Of a stretch of DNA of 15,539 nt, positions 5,073-13,177 are shown piece by piece; position 1 is the stretch's first letter, and each line of letters begins with the position of its first letter. The stretch lies in NCBI GenBank assembly GCA_034721855.1, contig JAYENB010000141.1, positions 1 through 15,539 of the forward strand, read 5' to 3'. The position numbers and the translations under genes are program-made. The notes under the pieces were generated by a model. The model was not told the origin of the DNA and ran no database searches. It worked only from the letters and a program-made list of their open reading frames with translations. The stretch is from JAQIBY01 sp034721855 (GTDB taxonomy: Bacteria; Bacteroidota; Bacteroidia; Bacteroidales; ML635J-15).

Positions 5073-8002
5073 TACAACAAATGTGTTTTAAATCTGTAAT
5101 CAAATGGATTCAACCGGTTCAAAGATAATCTAAATCGGATGGTCTGCCAGAAATTTTCTGAATATAATCTTTCATTGATGTTTTTGATGGGTTCAGAGTA
5201 CAATACCGGAATGTATATCTCAACCGCATCGTCAATCAGGTTTATCTGAACACCAAGTTCATACAAAACGTCTGTGTTTTCAAAAAAATTGCTTTCATAC
5301 AGCGTCGGAATGGTCGCTATATTTCCGTAAAGGTTTAGCATGGGAAGTGGTGTTTCTGAACTCAGGTTGAGGCTCAGCATCCAGGTGTCTGATTGCAAAG
5401 GTGTGTAAATAGCAAATCCCCCTTCATCAGGAATAAACTGATGCGCAGAAAATATCTCCGGTTGATTTGCTGTTACTGAACGGTTCAACGCATTCATGTT
5501 GAACAGGTAATCGGTGTGTGTGCTTGTGCCTGCCAGCCTGAAATTCACATTGTTGGGATGATTTTCAAAATCATAATATTCCAGCACACCACCAAACAAA
5601 CGAATGTCAAGCCCGGTATGTTGGGTGTAATTCAAACGGTAATTCATATCCGCATGCCATTTTACATAAGCTGCCCCGTGTTCAAACGTGGTTGAAAAAT
5701 GGTACGGATTGACAGGCCGGTGATTTTCCACATTGAAGCTTAACTGCTGATAATGTTCCGGAGCTGTGTTGTCGCTGCTTGTGGTGATGAAATTGAAATC
5801 CAGAGATGTGTTGATGTTGGTGTTTTCTGGCAAAAATTCCAGCCCTGCCTGTGCCTGCAATTTTTGATAATGTGTGTCGGCATTTAGTGAAAACTGCTTT
5901 CCGCTCAACGCCAGCTTAACTGTTTTCAATGTCGGAGATGCCAGGTGTTGCCGCCATGTGATGTTGCCTATGCCTGTAAAATGTTTCGTTTTCAATCCAT
6001 ACATAGGCAATAGTTGATATTCAAATTGTTTTACAGGGAGGAAATTGTTGTAAAGCAACAGCCCCGGCATAAATCCATCCAGTCCGTTGAAAACCGGAAC
6101 CGGCAGGTAATACAGTTCATTTTTCCTGAAATCATCTATGCCACCAAAAAATTTCAGTGATATAGGATGCATGCGCGGGAAAAGATTGTCACAGTAAACA
6201 TCGTTGTTGCGGTTGAATTCCAGCATGTCAAAAGCAGGGTCAATGCTAATACATTTTGCATCTGGAGGATACGGAAAGGTTTGGGTGCCGGCAAATCCTT
6301 GTTTCCTGACAACACTGTCCGGGGTTCCGAAAAATACCGGAGCGTCAATTTCACCTTTGTTTTCGATGCAAATGCTGTCTGTGGTGCGTTTTTTTATCCG
6401 GTAATCCACATCCCCGGTGCTGCCAATCAGTCCATCAAAAAACCAGGATAAATTTTCGCCGGAAGCTTGTTCAAAATGCCGTCTCAAATCCTGTGGGCCG
6501 GGGTGTTTATATTGCCATTGCTCGTAAAACGCATGCATGATGTCACGAAATTCATCATCGCCAAGCCAGGCTTGCAGATAATAAAAAGCAGAAACTGTTT
6601 TGTTGTAAATAACGCTCATGTAATTTTCCGGATAAAAATCATCCGAACCAAGATGTGCGGGCTGGTCTATTCCCAGACTGCGGGTAAATTTGTATATAAA
6701 TTCGGGTAAGAGATGTCGCCTGTCTTTGGTATAGGCATTTTCGATTTCCCCTATCAGTGGTAACCGCATTTTATAATCCGGATGGAATGTTTCCATGTAC
6801 AAATTTTCATAAAAGGAATTCAATCCTTCATCTAACCACGGATAGCGGCGTTCATCAAACCCCAGGCTGCCATAAAACCAGTTGTGTCCTACTTCGTGCA
6901 TTACAATTCGTTCAAGTTCCTTACCACCACCCTGCATGGCAATGAGGGTAACGCCGGGGTATTCCATGCCACCGCCGGCTCCTGCTTCACCAAGTACTGC
7001 CGTATATGAATTGTATGAAGAACCTCCTGTATGTGATGAATAAAAATCCAGGGTACGGGAAATGTATCCGGGAACACGGTTCCAGCTTTTTTCATGGCCG
7101 GGCAGGTAAAAAGCAAAAACATCGGTGCTGTCATTCCATAGCTGATGCCTGACGTTGAAACGTTTGTCCGCAAACCAGGCAAAATCATGCATGTTTTCGC
7201 CTTTAAAAACAATGGTTTTTCTTGCCGTATCTGATGGAAAATGTGTTGAATCAACCGGGATATCAGGGAGATTGATCAGCCACTCCCGTTCGGTTTCTGT
7301 GATGAGTTTGCCGCTTGCTGCCACACGGTAATTTGCCGGCACATTAATTTCAACGGTATAATCGCCGAATTCTGAATAATATTCACCCATGTGCAAATAG
7401 GGCATGGGATGCCATCCGTTGTTGTCGTAAACCGCCGGTTTGGGATACCATTGTGTGATGTAATAGGCTTGTCCCACATGTCCCAGCCTGGAAAATACCT
7501 CCGGGATTTTGACATAAAAACCGGTTTCGATGCTGATTTTTTGGCCGGGATACAGAGGCTGGTTGAGCTCCAGCATGGCAATATCAATGCCTGTTTTTCC
7601 TAATGGCAGTTTATCGGGCTTGATGTGCAGGGGAGCAGCTTCACCGTTAACAGTAAAAAACATGCTGTCAATGTAGCCGCGTTCTTCTGGTGACGAGAAA
7701 TAAAAGGATGCATCTCTTAGCCTCAGCATTTGTTTGGCAAAAGCGGTGCTTTGATTACGGTAGGCATTGGGATACAGGTGAAAATACAGCCTGTTCAGGG
7801 TGTCAGGAGAATGATTGATGTAGTCAATGCTGATATGCCCATCCAAGCTGTGACTAATGTCATCTAAGCTAACAGAAATATGGTAGTTGGCTTCCTGCTG
7901 AAAATACGCTGTATCAGGTTGTGCTTTTGTGCTTAAAACGCCAAAACACATCAGCAGGAAAAAGAAACTAATGCCCAAATATGTCTTCCAGTTTTTTTCC
8001 AA
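5069..8002 (-). CDS. secreted M1 metallopeptidase with probable C-terminal outer-membrane barrel
   Basis: A 977-residue zinc peptidase. A signal peptide covers residues 1-27 (K3, K6, then hydrophobic 8-22, cleavage after TKA/Q28). The M1 fold follows: an N-terminal beta-saddle (about 35-240), a GGMEYP exopeptidase-type motif (344-349), HEVGH zinc motif at 369-373, the third ligand E392 exactly 18 residues later in DEGLNSFYE, and Tyr466 in YNK as the likely transition-state tyrosine. From about residue 610 to the end lie repeated amphipathic beta-strand patterns (for example 703-713, 731-740, 915-933, 951-962) and the chain ends in LLY, an aromatic terminal residue as in outer-membrane barrels. 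I infer that the peptidase is tethered to the outer membrane. The start is TTG 8002-8000, with GAGAGGA 8 bases upstream. The next in-frame starts (TTG at residue 9, ATG at 18) would cut into the signal peptide. It overlaps the upstream lipoprotein gene by 35 bases. The substrate is unknown. Confidence 0.88.
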   Translation of the reverse strand: MEKNWKTYLGISFFFLLMCFGVLSTKAQPDTAYFQQEANYHISVSLDDISHSLDGHISIDYINHSPDTLNRLYFHLYPNAYRNQSTAFAKQMLRLRDASFYFSSPEERGYIDSMFFTVNGEAAPLHIKPDKLPLGKTGIDIAMLELNQPLYPGQKISIETGFYVKIPEVFSRLGHVGQAYYITQWYPKPAVYDNNGWHPMPYLHMGEYYSEFGDYTVEINVPANYRVAASGKLITETEREWLINLPDIPVDSTHFPSDTARKTIVFKGENMHDFAWFADKRFNVRHQLWNDSTDVFAFYLPGHEKSWNRVPGYISRTLDFYSSHTGGSSYNSYTAVLGEAGAGGGMEYPGVTLIAMQGGGKELERIVMHEVGHNWFYGSLGFDERRYPWLDEGLNSFYENLYMETFHPDYKMRLPLIGEIENAYTKDRRHLLPEFIYKFTRSLGIDQPAHLGSDDFYPENYMSVIYNKTVSAFYYLQAWLGDDEFRDIMHAFYEQWQYKHPGPQDLRRHFEQASGENLSWFFDGLIGSTGDVDYRIKKRTTDSICIENKGEIDAPVFFGTPDSVVRKQGFAGTQTFPYPPDAKCISIDPAFDMLEFNRNNDVYCDNLFPRMHPISLKFFGGIDDFRKNELYYLPVPVFNGLDGFMPGLLLYNNFLPVKQFEYQLLPMYGLKTKHFTGIGNITWRQHLASPTLKTVKLALSGKQFSLNADTHYQKLQAQAGLEFLPENTNINTSLDFNFITTSSDNTAPEHYQQLSFNVENHRPVNPYHFSTTFEHGAAYVKWHADMNYRLNYTQHTGLDIRLFGGVLEYYDFENHPNNVNFRLAGTSTHTDYLFNMNALNRSVTANQPEIFSAHQFIPDEGGFAIYTPLQSDTWMLSLNLSSETPLPMLNLYGNIATIPTLYESNFFENTDVLYELGVQINLIDDAVEIYIPVLYSEPIKNINERLYSENFWQTIRFRLSLNRLNPFDYRFKTHLLY

Positions 8003-9176
8003 GTGCCGGTCCTCTCAAATTGGTTGCAATTATTTTGCCTTCCGGATTTAACAAGAAATTTGCCGGGATACCGCGTACACTATATTGAGCTGCTGCTTCA
8101 CTGTTCCAGTATTTTAAATCACTGACATGATGCCATTGCGACAAATTGTCTTTTTCGATTGCCTTAACCCAGTCTGCTTTTTTCTTGTCCAGCGACACCT
8201 GAAAGATAGTAAAATTATCGGATTTATATTTGTTGTATGTCGAAACAATGTTTGGGTTTTCCATACGGCACGGGCGACACCATCCAGCCCAGAAATCAAG
8301 CAGCACATAGTTTCCCTTTAAATCATATAAACTTTTTGTTTCGCCGTCAGGGGTGTTTAACGTTATGTTGGGAGCAACATCACCAACGCCAAAACCGCCC
8401 TGTTGGCTTTGTTTTTGTTCGGCCTGCATGCGCATTTTGTTGATGTCCGATTTGAGTTTTTTTGTGTATGCTACATCAGGATTGTATTCCTGCATGTTTT
8501 TCAGAACAAAATCAAAAGTGTCTTCATCTTTGGGAAAAGAGAAAATCATGTTCTGTCCGAGCTGTTGAAACAAAGCAAGGTAAATGAAAATTGATTCTTT
8601 GTTGTTTTTTATCATGGTATTCAGCTTTGTTTTGCTGTTGTTCATGATGGTTTCTGCTTCCTTGTTTATGCGGGTGAGTATTTGTTGTTGTTCAGCCTTG
8701 GTTTTATCTTTGGCGGCCCTGTATTCATTGCCCAGTGCTTGCATTTGTTCTGCTGCTTGTGTCAGGTGTTTGTGCATTTCCATCGCCAGTTTGCTTTCTT
8801 CTGAGCCAGTGATATTGTAGTGTTTAGTAATGGGTTTTTTATCTGCCGTGAGTGTAATGGTTTCCCCGGGCTGTGCAATAAGAAAAATACCACGTTTTCC
8901 GATTCGGATTCTGTAGATATCCACTTTGTCCGGATTATGGGAAAAATTGAATGTTCCTGTTTCTCCTATTGTTGCAGAATCCAAACGGATAAGTTTATCG
9001 GGACTCAGCTTCTCAAAATAAATGCTTGTGCCTGCTGCTGGGGTGAAGTTCCCTTTCACGGTAAGGGTGCTGTCGTTGCCTTCTGTGTTGCTTGTTGCTT
9101 CATCATTGGTTTTGCTGTTGCTGCATGTGGTAAGAAACACAACGCTAAAAATGGATAGAATTAGAATTTTTTTCAT
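7968..9176 (-). CDS. TlpA-like thioredoxin-fold lipoprotein with N-terminal DUF4369-type domain
   Basis: A 402-residue periplasm-facing thiol-disulfide oxidoreductase. Residues 1-17 are a lipoprotein signal peptide and C18 (in LTTC) is the likely lipidated cysteine. A Ser/Thr/Asn-rich linker follows. Residues 38-125 form a beta-rich DUF4369-like domain (LTVKGNF..., SGE/NIxGS end at 121-125). A helical coiled-coil-like segment rich in Gln, Lys and Glu covers about 130-257. The AhpC/TSA-TlpA domain occupies about 264-402, with active site WCRPC (C300, C303) and the cis-proline loop GIPA (P371). It probably reduces or repairs disulfides of envelope proteins. The ATG at 9176 begins a clean signal sequence. 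It is the first gene of the overlapping operon with the M1 peptidase and LpxH. The upstream region shares a short palindrome with divergent ribF. Confidence 0.9.
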   Translation of the reverse strand: MKKILILSIFSVVFLTTCSNSKTNDEATSNTEGNDSTLTVKGNFTPAAGTSIYFEKLSPDKLIRLDSATIGETGTFNFSHNPDKVDIYRIRIGKRGIFLIAQPGETITLTADKKPITKHYNITGSEESKLAMEMHKHLTQAAEQMQALGNEYRAAKDKTKAEQQQILTRINKEAETIMNNSKTKLNTMIKNNKESIFIYLALFQQLGQNMIFSFPKDEDTFDFVLKNMQEYNPDVAYTKKLKSDINKMRMQAEQKQSQQGGFGVGDVAPNITLNTPDGETKSLYDLKGNYVLLDFWAGWCRPCRMENPNIVSTYNKYKSDNFTIFQVSLDKKKADWVKAIEKDNLSQWHHVSDLKYWNSEAAAQYSVRGIPANFLLNPEGKIIATNLRGPALGKKLEDIFGH

Positions 9177-9207
9177 AATTTTGTTTAAATTTTAGATTAC
9201 TAATAAA

Positions 9208-9220
9208 ACGCATTTTGCGT
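9208..9220. repeat. palindrome ACGCATTTTGCGT between divergent genes
   Basis: ACGCA and TGCGT flank a TTT spacer in the 71-base gap between the tlpA-like gene (minus) and ribF (plus). The position between two divergent starts would suit an operator, but the arms are only 5 bp and no regulator is known here. Confidence 0.35.
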
Positions 9221-9247
9221 ATAACTATTTTATGCTTATTTTGTTTA

Positions 9248-10237
9248 ATGAATTTAATAAAAATTCAAAATAAATACATTTTACCGGATATACAAGGGAA
9301 GCCTTTGATAATTACCGTAGGAATGTTTGATGGTGTTCATCGTGGACACAGGTATTTCATTAGCAAGATGAAAGAAACAGCACAAAATAATTCTCTTGTA
9401 CCCGTTATTATCACAATGCATCCCCATCCGTCAGAGATTTTATCCGGCACTGAATTCAGGTATCTTACTACTTTAGTAGAAAAACAGGAATTAATTCATC
9501 AACTTGGAATCAAGTACGTACTGGTATTGAAAACAAGCATCTCGCTTATGCAAAAAAGCGCCGTGGAATTTCTTGAGGCACTGAAATCAGAAAATTTAAA
9601 CATCAACATGATAGCCATGGGGTACAACAACAGTTTTGGAAATCCCAATAAAGACAATCTCAATACATTGCCTGAAACGATTAAACCGGCTATCTACACA
9701 GTAGATGCACTTTCGGAAAACATAAATTCCACGCAGGTAAGAAAAAAATTGCGGGCTGGGGATGTGACAGCAGCTACAGATATGCTAGGGCATCCCTATA
9801 TGGTGTATGGCAAAGTGGTGGAAGGCAATAAATTAGGACGTACTATTGGTTTTCCTACAGCCAACATCCAGGTAAGCTCTGTTGAAAAGATGATTCCTGC
9901 GACAGGTGTGTATGCGGTAAGATGCAACGTGGGGGGTAGGAATTTTCCCGGCATGATAAACATCGGATACCGGCCCACACTGCGTGAAAAGACCAAAAAA
10001 CTGGTGTTGGAAGTCCACGTGCCGGGAGAAACACTGAATATTTACAATCAGGAAGTAAAAATTGAATTTTGTGAAAAAATCAGGGACGAAAAACGGTTCA
10101 GTGATATGCAGGCACTTAAAGTACAATTGGAAAAAGATGAAAATTTCATAAAATCATATTTTATTGGTAATCTTGCAAACTCAAACACTAATGATAGCAC
10201 GAAAGCACGATGGCACGATAGCACGAAGGAAAGATGA
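9248..10237 (+). CDS. ribF: bifunctional riboflavin kinase / FAD synthetase
   Basis: A 329-residue cytosolic enzyme that phosphorylates riboflavin to FMN and adenylates FMN to FAD. The N-terminal nucleotidyltransferase domain has GMFDGVHRGH (25-34, with the H31/H34 pair), GYNNSFG (125-131, N127 in the nucleotide-binding position; many Bacteroidota homologues have Asp there) and NSTQVRKKL (160-168). The C-terminal kinase domain has GRTIGFPTAN (197-206), GVYAV (220-224), NIGYRPT (238-244) and LEVHV (254-258, catalytic E255). The frame is open back to a TTG at 9215, but ATG 9248 is preferred because it places the VGMFDG strand at the usual distance from the N-terminus. Family similarity ends near residue 305 (KSYF). 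The last ~22 residues (NSNTNDSTKARWHDSTKER at the end) are largely encoded by a CGTGC-type intergenic repeat, so the original stop was probably replaced. Confidence 0.9.
   Translation: MNLIKIQNKYILPDIQGKPLIITVGMFDGVHRGHRYFISKMKETAQNNSLVPVIITMHPHPSEILSGTEFRYLTTLVEKQELIHQLGIKYVLVLKTSISLMQKSAVEFLEALKSENLNINMIAMGYNNSFGNPNKDNLNTLPETIKPAIYTVDALSENINSTQVRKKLRAGDVTAATDMLGHPYMVYGKVVEGNKLGRTIGFPTANIQVSSVEKMIPATGVYAVRCNVGGRNFPGMINIGYRPTLREKTKKLVLEVHVPGETLNIYNQEVKIEFCEKIRDEKRFSDMQALKVQLEKDENFIKSYFIGNLANSNTNDSTKARWHDSTKER
10193..10228. repeat. 8-bp CGTGC tandem repeat forming the 3' end of ribF
   Basis: On the minus strand this reads TTCGTGCT, ATCGTGCC, ATCGTGCT, TTCGTGCT, ATC: four units of 8 bases. It is the same repeat type as at 249-310, in the opposite orientation. 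It lies within the ribF frame and encodes DSTKARWHDSTK just before the stop. Confidence 0.75.
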
Positions 10238-10295
10238 AAAGAAAGAATAATAAATAAAAAGGTAACTGTTCACATTTTAAAATTAAATAACTGTT

Positions 10296-10591
10296 AATTG
10301 ACCTAATTTCTAATTGCTCTAATTAATCTAAAAAATGACCAATAAAACTAATAACAAAAAGTGGGATTTAGAAGAAAGAACAGCTAAATTTGGAGAGGAT
10401 ATAATTATATTTTGTAAAAAAGTCCCAAGAAACCCAATTACAATTCCTCTAATAACACAACTTGTTAAGGCTGGAACTAGTGTTGGAGCAAATTATGACG
10501 AGGCTGATGATGCGGAAAGTAAAAAAGTAAGTTAACATTTTACACATTGGGATTTGGGTATTGATTAGGTCAATTAGGTCAATTAGAAATT
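10296..10591. repeat. inverted repeats bracketing the S23 remnant
   Basis: AATTGACCTAATT (10296-10308) recurs inverted as AATTAGGTCAATT (10572-10584), and AATTTCTAATTG (10305-10316) recurs inverted as CAATTAGAAATT (10580-10591). Both matches are perfect. The right side also has ATTAGGTCA twice in tandem (10564-10581). The truncated four-helix-bundle gene sits between them. The order of the two motifs differs between the sides, so this is a repeat family rather than one simple long inverted repeat. Confidence 0.65.
10335..10535 (+). pseudogene. truncated four-helix-bundle (S23 / 23S rRNA IVS-type) protein
   Basis: The 66-residue frame contains the hallmark first half of S23 family proteins: a helix with FGEDIIIFCKKVPRNPITIP (19-38), then QLVKAGTSVGANYDEADDAES (42-62). 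In full-length members (about 115-130 residues) the text continues with a KK-D/E-F helix and two more helices. Here the match stops at AESKK and the frame ends VS-TAA. The remaining 127 bases before the sahH start carry no continuation in any frame I checked, so the 3' half is deleted rather than frameshifted. S23 proteins occur in 23S rRNA intervening sequences and as stand-alone genes; their function is unclear. The flanking inverted repeats suggest that the piece arrived or was trimmed by a mobile or recombination event. Confidence 0.75.
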
Positions 10592-10662
10592 ATAAAAATG
10601 TATAAACTAAGAAATTGATGTTAAATAAATATACTGTGAATGGTTACATAAAAAGTAATATT

Positions 10663-12081
10663 ATGACAGAAGAATTATTTTCAACAAAAAAATACGCAAT
10701 CAAAGACATATCCCTGGCTCCCTGGGGACGTAAAGAAATTGAAATTGCTGAAAAAGAAATGCCCGGCCTGTTGAGCCTGCGCAGGAAATATGCTGCTGAT
10801 AAACCATTGAAAGGAGCGCGCATTACCGGGTCCCTGCACATGACTGTACAGACGGCTGTGTTGATTGAAACATTAAAAGCGCTTGGTGCTGATGTGCGCT
10901 GGGCCAGTTGCAATATTTTTTCCACCCAGGACCATGCTGCTGCAACCATGGCGGAAACTGGTGTTCCTGTGTTTGCATGGAAAGGCGAAAGCCTTAAAGA
11001 ATACTGGTGGTGTACATTGCAAGCTCTGACATGGCCGGATGGCAAAGGTCCTGACCTTATTGTTGATGATGGTGGCGATGCTACCCTCATGGTACACAAA
11101 GGTGCTGAAATGGAAAAAAATCCTGAATCTTATGATGAACCAATTGATAATGAAGAAGAACAGCAACTACGCAATTGGCTGAAAAAAGTGCATGAACACG
11201 AACATAATCACTGGGAAAAAGTGGGAAAAGTCATCAAAGGGGTTTCGGAAGAAACAACCACAGGTGTGCATCGCCTTTACCAGCGAAAAGTAGCAGGCAC
11301 GCTGTTGTTTCCCGCCATGAACGTAAACGATTCAGTAACCAAATCAAAGTTTGACAACCTTTATGGATGCCGCGAATCGTTAGCCGATGGCATCAAACGA
11401 GCTACAGATATCATGGTCGCAGGAAAAACCGTGTGTGTGCTTGGTTATGGTGATGTGGGCAAAGGCTCTGCACAGTCATTGCGCGGGTTAGGAGCCCGGG
11501 TGCTGGTAACCGAAGTGGACCCCATTTGTGCCTTGCAGGCGGTTATGGAAGGTTTTGAAGTCACTACCATCGATGATGCACTGAAGGAAGCTACTATTTT
11601 CGTTACCGCTACCGGCAACAAAGATGTCATTACCGCTGAACACATGGCAAACATGAATGACCAGTCGATTGTGTGTAACATTGGTCATTTTGATAATGAA
11701 ATTCAGGTAACCCCGCTCGAAAGACGTTCCGATGTAAAAAAAGAAAATATCAAACCGCAAGTGGACAGGTACAATTTTGATGATGGGCATAGTATTTATT
11801 TGCTTGCCGAAGGGCGCCTTGTTAACCTGGGGTGCGCTACAGGCCATCCCTCTTTTGTGATGAGCAATTCATTTTCAAATCAAACCATGGCACAAATGAG
11901 GTTGTGGGAAAACAAGTTTGATGTGGATGTATATCGTTTGCCAAAAGACCTTGATGAAGAAGTGGCCCGCCTGCACTTGCCGCATTTGGGAGTCAAACTT
12001 ACCAAAATGACCGAAGAACAGGCCCAATACCTCGGTATCCCCGTAAACGGACCTTATAAACCGGAGCATTACCGGTATTAA
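10663..12081 (+). CDS. ahcY: S-adenosyl-L-homocysteine hydrolase
   Basis: A 472-residue cytosolic NAD-dependent enzyme that splits S-adenosylhomocysteine into adenosine and homocysteine in the activated methyl cycle (also called sahH). Motifs: HMTVQTAVLIETL (59-71), CNIFSTQDHAAA (83-94), DDGGD (135-139), SEETTTGVHRL (195-205), NDSVTKSKFDN (222-232; K227 and D231 match the catalytic Lys/Asp), the NAD-binding GYGDVGKG (261-268), NIGHFD (339-344) and the C-terminal KPEHYRY. An insert of about 40 residues (150-190) is of the bacterial long-form type. The frame is open back to TTG 10615 and ATG 10618, but ATG 10663 (MTEELFSTKK) is chosen because family proteins begin there and the 16 extra residues have no counterpart. 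No riboswitch-like structure is recognised upstream; the leader is occupied by AT-rich repeats. Confidence 0.95.
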   Translation: MTEELFSTKKYAIKDISLAPWGRKEIEIAEKEMPGLLSLRRKYAADKPLKGARITGSLHMTVQTAVLIETLKALGADVRWASCNIFSTQDHAAATMAETGVPVFAWKGESLKEYWWCTLQALTWPDGKGPDLIVDDGGDATLMVHKGAEMEKNPESYDEPIDNEEEQQLRNWLKKVHEHEHNHWEKVGKVIKGVSEETTTGVHRLYQRKVAGTLLFPAMNVNDSVTKSKFDNLYGCRESLADGIKRATDIMVAGKTVCVLGYGDVGKGSAQSLRGLGARVLVTEVDPICALQAVMEGFEVTTIDDALKEATIFVTATGNKDVITAEHMANMNDQSIVCNIGHFDNEIQVTPLERRSDVKKENIKPQVDRYNFDDGHSIYLLAEGRLVNLGCATGHPSFVMSNSFSNQTMAQMRLWENKFDVDVYRLPKDLDEEVARLHLPHLGVKLTKMTEEQAQYLGIPVNGPYKPEHYRY

Positions 12082-12496
12082 GTATTTACGTATCCGGCAC
12101 TACACTTCATCGTGACTTATGTTCTGGCTGGAGTCGGGGGATGAGTATGAATTATATTTGTTAAATTATTCACCTAAGTGCACAAATTAACCATAATTTA
12201 TGCAGTTGAAGGAAATTATTTTGTATGCATGTTATCCGCCGTTAACGTCTCCGGCCTACCAGTTTGCTTGTTTTTAGGCAAATAGGTTGGTATATTAATT
12301 TAGGATAATGCAATACATATTAATTGTTGTAATATCAAAAATTCTGCTTATCATTGCTCAGGCAAATATCAAATATTTACATTATGAAACGAGCCATGAC
12401 AATTAATTATAACACACGAAGATGATTATTTGGCAAGTTCAATCCCAATAGGTTATCGGCACAGGTACTGACATTTGAAAATTAAAATATAAACAG
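12082..12496. other. 415-base gap with an imperfect hairpin
   Basis: No gene is supported. The clearest structure is an imperfect inverted repeat: CCTACCAGTTTGC (12255-12267) against GCAAATAGGTTGG (12278-12290), pairing at 10 of 13 positions around a loop of ten bases. It has no T-run after it. The stretch just before 12497 contains GACATTTG (12470-12477), one mismatch from the TAnnTTTG -7 consensus and 20 bases before the next ATG. Confidence 0.45.
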
Positions 12497-13156
12497 ATGA
12501 AATATGCATTAAACACATTTTTATTTTTATTGGTAATGCTTACAGCCTCTGCTCAAAAAACAGGGCAGATTTATTATATGCAGGTAGCTGTTGAAGATGA
12601 ATTGGTGGAAAACTTCAATATGAGCAAAGAAGACGGCACTTTTTTTACTGAATACAGTGAAAGGGATGAGTTTCCGCAGGATTTAGCCGATTCTGTGAAA
12701 AAAGCCACCGAACATTTTTTATCCCAGTTGCTGAATTCTGATGTCTCGGCATTTTATCCCAAAGACAACAAACTCGGGGTCACTTTTTTTGGTGTTGACG
12801 GATACATTCCCGGCCTGCCGAAAACCAATTTTAATAAAGCAAGTGAATCAACCAACAGTGATTATTACATTAAAATTGTTGGTGATATCAACAGCGGAAA
12901 CATTAGGCTTAACCTGGGTACTGATGACCGGTTTAAAAAATACAAACCACGTATAAAACTGACCGTAAAAGTGTATGATAAAAACAAAAATAAAGTGTGG
13001 AAAAAGAAAATAAAACTCAAAAAGTTTGGGAAATTGAATGAACACAATGGGAAGATGGTTGTTTTTGGTAACATGTATGATTATTCGAAATCTGAAACTT
13101 TATCACCATTGGATATTTCTATGATTTATTTGACAGCACTGGAAGAAATGCTTTGA
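12497..13156 (+). CDS. secreted protein of unknown function
   Basis: I do not recognise a family. The 219-residue product begins with a clear Sec signal peptide (MKYALNTFLFLLVMLTASAQ, cleavage after ASA, residue 19). The mature part has an acidic first third (31-66, many Glu and Asp), a middle with short beta-like stretches (about 93-107 and 122-140), and a very basic segment at 146-180 containing VYDKNKNKVWKKKIKLKKF, which resembles a beta-hairpin of an extracytoplasmic domain. No Cys, no lipobox after the signal and no transmembrane segment later. Expected place: periplasm or outside. It stands alone and converges on uvrC, with only 21 bases between the two stops and no visible terminator there. 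Confidence 0.7.
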   Translation: MKYALNTFLFLLVMLTASAQKTGQIYYMQVAVEDELVENFNMSKEDGTFFTEYSERDEFPQDLADSVKKATEHFLSQLLNSDVSAFYPKDNKLGVTFFGVDGYIPGLPKTNFNKASESTNSDYYIKIVGDINSGNIRLNLGTDDRFKKYKPRIKLTVKVYDKNKNKVWKKKIKLKKFGKLNEHNGKMVVFGNMYDYSKSETLSPLDISMIYLTALEEML

Positions 13157-13177
13157 TTTGCAGTTGAGGGTATGTTT

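Noticed and set aside
6901..7254. Minus-strand frame of 117 codons within the M1 peptidase gene
   Set aside because: It is an out-of-frame shadow of the M1 frame, which carries the zinc motif.
9215..9247. TTG start for ribF, 11 codons upstream of ATG 9248
   Set aside because: The added residues have no counterpart in RibF proteins and overlap the intergenic palindrome.
10615..10662. TTG/ATG starts upstream of sahH ATG 10663
   Set aside because: They add 15-16 residues not found in SahH proteins, while MTEELFSTKK fits the known N-terminus.
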